A stretch of 64,000 nucleotides of DNA from Blastobasis lacticolella (Eukaryota; Arthropoda; Insecta; Lepidoptera; Blastobasidae), in the NCBI GenBank assembly GCA_905147135.1, contig LR990059.1, positions 13,353,001-13,417,000 on the forward strand. Direction: 5' to 3'. The notes below the pieces were generated by a model. The model was not told the DNA's origin. It worked only from the letters and a program-made list of their open reading frames with translations, and made no database searches. The translations under genes were made by a program, and so were the position numbers. Shown piece after piece: positions 59,304-64,000 of this stretch (its first letter is position 1; each line of letters opens with the position of its first letter).

Positions 59304-60155
59304 ATGCCTCGTGCAAATGAAAGACATCGTTACGATGCTCAGGAATATTTTAACATGCTAATGTGTTATGGTGCTGCAGAGCAAAATGCTGCAAGGGCTT
59401 TGCGACTTTACGCGGAGCGGCATCCAGATGCCCACCAGCCCCGAAATGCCCGCGTTATTGTCGACGCCACTCAGCGCGTGCTGGAAAATAGGTCGATTGT
59501 TCCTCAAGCCAATGGTGGTGGCAGGCCCATAAGGACTCGGGTGGAGGAGCAGGTTCTAGCTTTTATGAGCAGAAACCCTCGCCTGGGCACTCGTACAGCG
59601 GCGAAACTGCTCCGGCACCCGCAACGACGGAACCAAGCGAGCCTTATTGTGTCGCACAGAACAGTGCATACAATTTTACGCAGGAACCGTCGACGGCCAT
59701 ACCGTACCCACAAAGTACACGGTTTGGTGCCTGGCGATCGCCGAAGTCGCATGGAGTACTGCAGGTGGTTGATAGCCCAGTCTCAAGCCAATGCAGTGTT
59801 CGTCGGAAATATCCTTTGGACGGATGAGAGTAAGTTTACCCGAAATGGTATGTGGAACCGACGGAACTCTCACTTCTGGAGTGAGGAAAATCCGTACGAT
59901 GTTCAGGAGACAAATCACCAAGTCCGGTGGAGTGTCAACGTATGGGCGGGTATCGTACGGAACCAGATCCTGGGTCCGATATTTTTACCAAGCAGGATGA
60001 ACGGCCCTGAGTACCTAGCCCTTATCAACGGGCCGATATCTGACGAGCTGGACTAAATTACCCTGGCCAATCTGCGAGACACGTGGTTCCAGCACGACGA
60101 TGCTCCGCCGCATATCACGGTGCCAGTGCGTCAACGTCTAAGTAGGATCTTTGGT
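59304..60155 (+). pseudogene. DD41D transposase with intact N-terminus, stop and 3' truncation
   Basis: ATG at 59304 (MPRANERHRYDAQEYFNML). The DUF4817-like helix-turn-helix region covers about residues 1-75 (YGAAEQNAARALRLYAERHP), a second HTH covers RTAAKLLRHP…SHRTVHTILRRN (about 95-125), then ILWTDESK (first Asp). Where A and D read DDMTLANL the sequence has a TAA (60054-60056) after ISDELD. The frame afterwards still reads NLRDTWFQHDDAPPH and ends at 60155 before the third Asp. This is the best view of the family's N-terminus, but the copy is dead. Confidence 0.8.
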
Positions 60156-61556
60156 TTATTTGGTAAACCATTATATAAATCGTTATTCGAAAAATATCAT
60201 GGCCGGTTAATAATTTAACAATAAACACTGAAATATTAATTGGAAATGCTAAAAACATATGTTTTACAAGCTGTTTTTTTTTTTACCCATTTCTGTCCCA
60301 CTGTAGGGCAAAGGCCTCCCTTTCAATCTTCCACGACTCACGGTCGGATGTTTTCTTCAGCCAATGCTTAGAAAAGGCGTCCAACTCGTCCCGCCATCTC
60401 CGTCTAGGCCTTCCGCGCTTCCTTGTAACGTTTTGTGGGGTCCAGTCGGTGGATATTTTTGCCCACAACTCGTTTGGCATGCGGCATACATGTCCAGCCC
60501 AGTCCTACTTCAGGTTGACAGCTTTTAAACCCACATCGGCGATTTGAGTTTTGGAGCGCAGTACACTGTTTCTTATACGGTCTGACAATTTGACTCCCAA
60601 GATACTGCGCTTCATGGCTCGCTGGCAAATTCCGAGTACGGACTTCTGATGATCCGTCAAAGATCAAGTTTGAGCACTGTAGGTGAGGATGGGGAGATAC
60701 ACATGTCCATCAATTTCCTTTTTAATGATAAACCTTTTATGCGGTGTTTCATGGACCAATAGCTTTTCCAGGCGTTTTCGACACGTCGTGTAATTTCTAT
60801 ATCCTGCCTCGCCTGGAAAGAAACTAATTGGCCCAGGTATAGGTACTCATTGACGTATGCAATCTCTTCGCCATCCACTTCTAACCTACGTATGTTGCTG
60901 TTTGTCATTAACTTGGTCTTTGACATATTTATTTTCAGTCCGACCTCGAGGCTTGCCTTATTTAATTGGGCGATCATAGATCCAAGCTCCGCTGCTGAGG
61001 ATGAGGAAAGAATTATATCATCGGCGAATCTGAGATTGATTAATCTTTTTTCGCCGAAAACAATGCCCATTCCCTCCCAGCTAGCTGCAAGCCTTCTGAA
61101 AACCTCTTCTAAAGTGGCAGTAAAAAGTTTGGGAGATAGTGGGTGTCCTTGTTTAACTCCCTTAGATGTAGTGAAGGGTTGGCCAGGAGTATTGAGTTTT
61201 ATAGATGCAATGCTATTTCTGTAAACTTCTTGAAGGCGTTTGATACAGGTATCCTCGATCTCTTGGTTCTCTAGGGCTTCGAATATTGCGGCATGTGTCA
61301 GAATGTCAAAAGCCTTGGAGTAGTCTATAAAAGCTAGGTATAGAGGGAGTTTGAATTCATTATACTTCTCTATGATTTTGTTGAGCGTATGTCGGTGGTC
61401 GGTGGTAGATAGGCCTCTGCGGAATCCTGCCTATTCTGCTGGTTGATGTGTATCCAGTTTGGGAGAAATTCAATTGCTTATGACCTTTATAAAAAATTTG
61501 TAAATATGCGAAACAAGGCTGATTGGTCTATAATTATCTAAATCGGATTTATCACT
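60156..61556 (-). pseudogene. RTE LINE remnant (reverse orientation)
   Basis: Minus-strand reverse transcriptase pieces: the palm with RFADDIILSSSSAAELG (frame 60657-61070), thumb and C-terminus at 60283-60667. 5' truncated at about 61556 (homology starts at the NYRPIS region). The 3' end lies in the transposase gene of copy E with a short ttatttgg stretch at the join. Frameshifts are present. Its break points define the LINE 3' end for the other copies. Confidence 0.78.
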
Positions 61557-61762
61557 TTAAAATTTTAATATACTTCAGACAAACATACTAAAAATGTTTA
61601 AATTTTGAAAATAGGTATCTATGTCATAAATCACTCAGAAGTAGGGAGTTCTTTCCAGAAATAGAGTCTATTGCCTAGTATTATATTTTGAAGTAATTTC
61701 AAGATAGTATTCTTTTTGACTTGCGAAATGCCGTTAACGACGACGACGACGATAATTATATT
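61557..61762. other. AT-rich stretch with a (acg)n run
   Basis: No gene. A short cgacgacgacgacg microsatellite sits at 61737-61752. Confidence 0.4.
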
Positions 61763-62765
61763 TTAGGCATCTTGGTGAAACAGTAAAAATTTATAATATG
61801 CACTAATGATTTCGTCTTTTGTCCTCCCAAATAATGCCTCATGCCACAACACTGGTACGACGGACCACATTCCGATACTTAACGTAAGAAATAATAGAAA
61901 AAGGATAATTTTCCTTAAATCTTTATAAAAATGTGTGATTGACATTTCACTGGGCAAATACAACCGATGTTCGCGTCTATTATGTAAAATTCTAGGCTCG
62001 AAACTCAGAATATGTGCTTTAATAGGACCATCGTCCATTTTATTATGTGGAACATTTTGACATCTTTTATCTTCTGGAGCTATCACTGAGTTGCTTAGAT
62101 TGGCTAATACAGTTTGTTAGGGCTTATCATTAGAAACCCAAAGTAGTTAAAAAAAATGCTTACATACTCTACGTGACGTACCATTTCCACCTTTAATAGA
62201 ATATACGAAGGTATTTTGCCTACGATAGTCAGTTACCAAAGGCTCAGTGACTGTTCTCTGCTTTTCAGGTTTTTTGGAAGTATGATGCAACATAAAAAAT
62301 TCTGCCTTTTTAACTCTAGGTCCAAAAGTGATCATTTATATTTTTCGTTGCTTCTCAGATATATTGAAAGAACAGGATTTTTTGCAGTTTGTAAGTTGGT
62401 TAAACAGCATGTTTCTCTTTCAAATTATTTTATTTTATTTCTTTTCTAGCTTTAAGTGATACGTCATACCGTTTCCCTTTTCTTATGGTTTCTGCTTTTG
62501 TGTAATTTTCTCAAGGCGTATCATCCTCCATTTCGTTTTCTACATTTTCGTTTGTTTCAGTACTATTCACACTTTCTTTATGTTCGTTTTCTATCGCATC
62601 TTGTAAAACGTTATTTGTTTCTTCACTTATATTACTTGAATTGTAATTATTATTAGAGTTATCAACTGCACGACCTGTTACTTCAAGCAAAACAAACAAG
62701 ATCTGACAAGTAAAATTGTTGGTAGTAAACATTCGATTGATATATAGTTTGCGCTTGAATATCAC
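61763..62765 (-). pseudogene. Decayed relative of the 42.7-45.2 kb transposase-like gene
   Basis: Minus-strand pieces in order: an acidic Asn/Glu-rich stretch (62511-62765), HHTSKKPEKQRTV … RRQNTFVYSI … RRVCKHFF (62147-62335), then VPHNKMDDGPIKAHILSF … LYLPSEMSITHFYKDL (61763-62086). The VCK-F-F and HI-S…PR…R.YL…I…Y elements appear in the same order as VCKLFFINTL and HIESIPRIESHYLRA of the other gene, so this is a second lineage of that family. It is frameshifted after CKHFF and lacks the catalytic half. Confidence 0.5.
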
Positions 62766-63029
62766 CCTTAATGTTCATGTGGTAGCGTTTACTTTTGTAA
62801 AACAAACTGTGCGACTGCAGCGGCATTTCACATTTTGCGAACTATTTTCGCCTAATTTTACTAAGCGCTAGAGCCACTTCGCTTGAGCCGTATCTATTCT
62901 ACAGATACCGCTAATGTCCTTAAAATTTTTGACAGTCAATTATATGAACTTTTTTAAGTGATTCCACCGTAAGTAAATATACGGCCATTGTGATTGAAAA
63001 TAATAATATGCCTCTCAGCCGCTTAGTAA
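62766..63029. other. No gene recognised
   Basis: AT-rich with short GC patches. Nothing assigned. Confidence 0.4.
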
Positions 63030-63354
63030 TCTAATATATAAAATTCTCGTGTCACAGTTTTCGTTGCCATACTCCTTCGAAACGGCTTGACCGATTTTGA
63101 TGAAATTTTTTGTGCTTATTTATGAGAATCGGCCAACATCTATTTTTCATCCCCCTAAATGTTAGGGGTAGTCCTAGTCACTAAATTTTATTTTTTATTT
63201 TTTAGACAAAATTTTTAATTTATATTTTTTTATGATACAACATACAAAAATACATACAATCCTCAATTTTCACCCTTCTGCGATCAACCCTTATTTTTTA
63301 ATAGCCATTTTAGTAATATTTATATGGCAAAACAACGTTTGCCGGGTCAGCTAG
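63030..63354 (+). mobile_element. Non-autonomous Helitron-type element
   Basis: Starts TCTAATATATAAAATTCTCG after an A and ends GCCGGGTCAGCTAG before a T. That is the 5'-TC, 3'-CTRR, A|T insertion rule of Helitrons, with no terminal inverted repeats or target duplication. The internal phrase cgaaacggcttgaccgatttt is common in insect elements of this kind. 325 bp, no coding capacity. Confidence 0.7.
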
Positions 63355-64000
63355 TATCGTATAAATTTGAGATATGCAATATTTTCTTAGTGGGTTTAAG
63401 GTGGTTTCTGGGTGAGATAGGGCTATTCAGATTCATATAACCTGTAGGGAATTTGTAAAGCTATCAAACGCAACAAAAATCAAAACGTGGAATTGTTTTG
63501 AGATACCGCTATTTGGCTTATGAGGGCAGTATATGTATTATTAATTGTATTTTGGACATATGAATTTATTCTTTTTATTGACATTGTTGTAGTTATTTTT
63601 GATTTTAATGTCATTTACCAATATTGACATATATTATTTTTATTATTTTATCAAATATTTTACCTCCTGGGTAACTTATTAATGTAATAATAATTTATTT
63701 TGACATTTATGTATTTTTGAACAGTTTTACAATTGTGTTATTTTTTATAAACTTTTGTATCATTTTGACGACCCCTTGTATAGATATATGATGATCATAT
63801 ATTATTATTATGTAAACTGTAAAAGAGTAATGAATAAATCTAAATAAAACTAATGTATCTCTATGTAGTCTATGTAGTATTGATTCTGCCGTTAATTTTT
63901 CTGTGCCAGCTCTCTACGACATTATTAGTTCTATGACGGTGGCCAAAGCAGGACAATATATTATAATTATTAAAAGTTGTTTTCTTTATTCCTGTTACTA
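63355..64000. other. AT-rich tail, nothing recognised
   Basis: T-rich with frequent tgacat words. No frames or repeats supported. Confidence 0.45.

Larger units (their letters stand above)
55559..60155 (+). mobile_element. DNA transposon copy E (longest internal sequence)
   Basis: Starts CAGGGTGTAAAAAGACCGC at 55559 after TA and runs through the noncoding interior (55650-59300), then the most complete transposase (59304 on). It is cut at 60155 (ggatctttggt) by an RTE copy. It retains the segment that A and D lack, so it shows the parental layout: terminal repeat, about 3.7 kb leader with nested LINE and MITE pieces, then transposase. Confidence 0.78.

Noticed and set aside
1..64000. CRISPR arrays, tRNA/rRNA genes, bacterial operons
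   Set aside because: No spaced direct repeats, cloverleaf or rRNA signatures seen. Gene structure is eukaryotic.

Overview
Eukaryotic DNA, most likely from a butterfly or moth (Lepidoptera). The background is AT-rich and full of GGTA/TACC ("acctacctaggtacc") tetranucleotides. The recognisable repeats are an RTE-clade LINE, a Ty3/gypsy element, a Tc1/mariner-superfamily DNA transposon and a short Helitron. The only host-like protein gene has small exons with GT/AG introns and a TATA/initiator promoter. No bacterial, organellar, tRNA or rRNA feature was seen.

The window is dominated by an amplified, palindromic gene cluster. A six-exon gene (311 aa; the helical pattern resembles MIF4G-domain proteins of the MIF4GD/CTIF type, an inference) occurs five times: A (9198-11459, -), B (18765-21039, +), C (37569-39838, -), D (50837-53109, -) and E (53678-55285, +, exon 1 missing). 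A/B form a large palindrome (arms 4867-14551 and 15701-29109, spacer about 1.15 kb) with promoters facing the centre. D/E form a second head-to-head pair around a 339-bp spacer. C comes from the same kind of unit, with a deletion across the palindrome centre. All copies keep open reading frames and splice sites, but D has lost its promoter and E has lost its promoter and first exon.

Each intact gene end lies about 260-275 bp from the terminus of a 3.6-3.8 kb TA-flanked DNA transposon with about 91-bp terminal inverted repeats and a DD41D-type transposase (all copies damaged). The genes therefore sit between inverted transposon copies, like cargo in a composite transposon. The B-side transposon has been split by an apparently young Ty3/gypsy element (21722-26927; identical 187-bp LTRs, ACAT target duplication, one intact 1359-aa gag-pol frame).

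Other regions, left to right. 1-1000: a THAP zinc-finger exon and an open frame running off the edge. 1000-3595: no gene recognised. RTE LINE fragments lie at 3596-5070, 29110-30435 (carrying a MITE-like insert), 45797-46870 and 60156-61556. 30945-31145: a LINE ORF1-type zinc-knuckle fragment. 31494-35319: a second palindrome made from the 5' half of the DNA transposon. 41548-45792: another DNA transposon with an intron-containing, twice-frameshifted transposase-like gene, and a decayed relative at 61763-62765. 63030-63354: a Helitron-type element.

The architecture (inverted ampliconic gene copies in dense transposons) is what one expects of a W/sex chromosome or another recombination-poor ampliconic region. 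The chromosomal identity is inference. Palindromic regions are also prone to misassembly.
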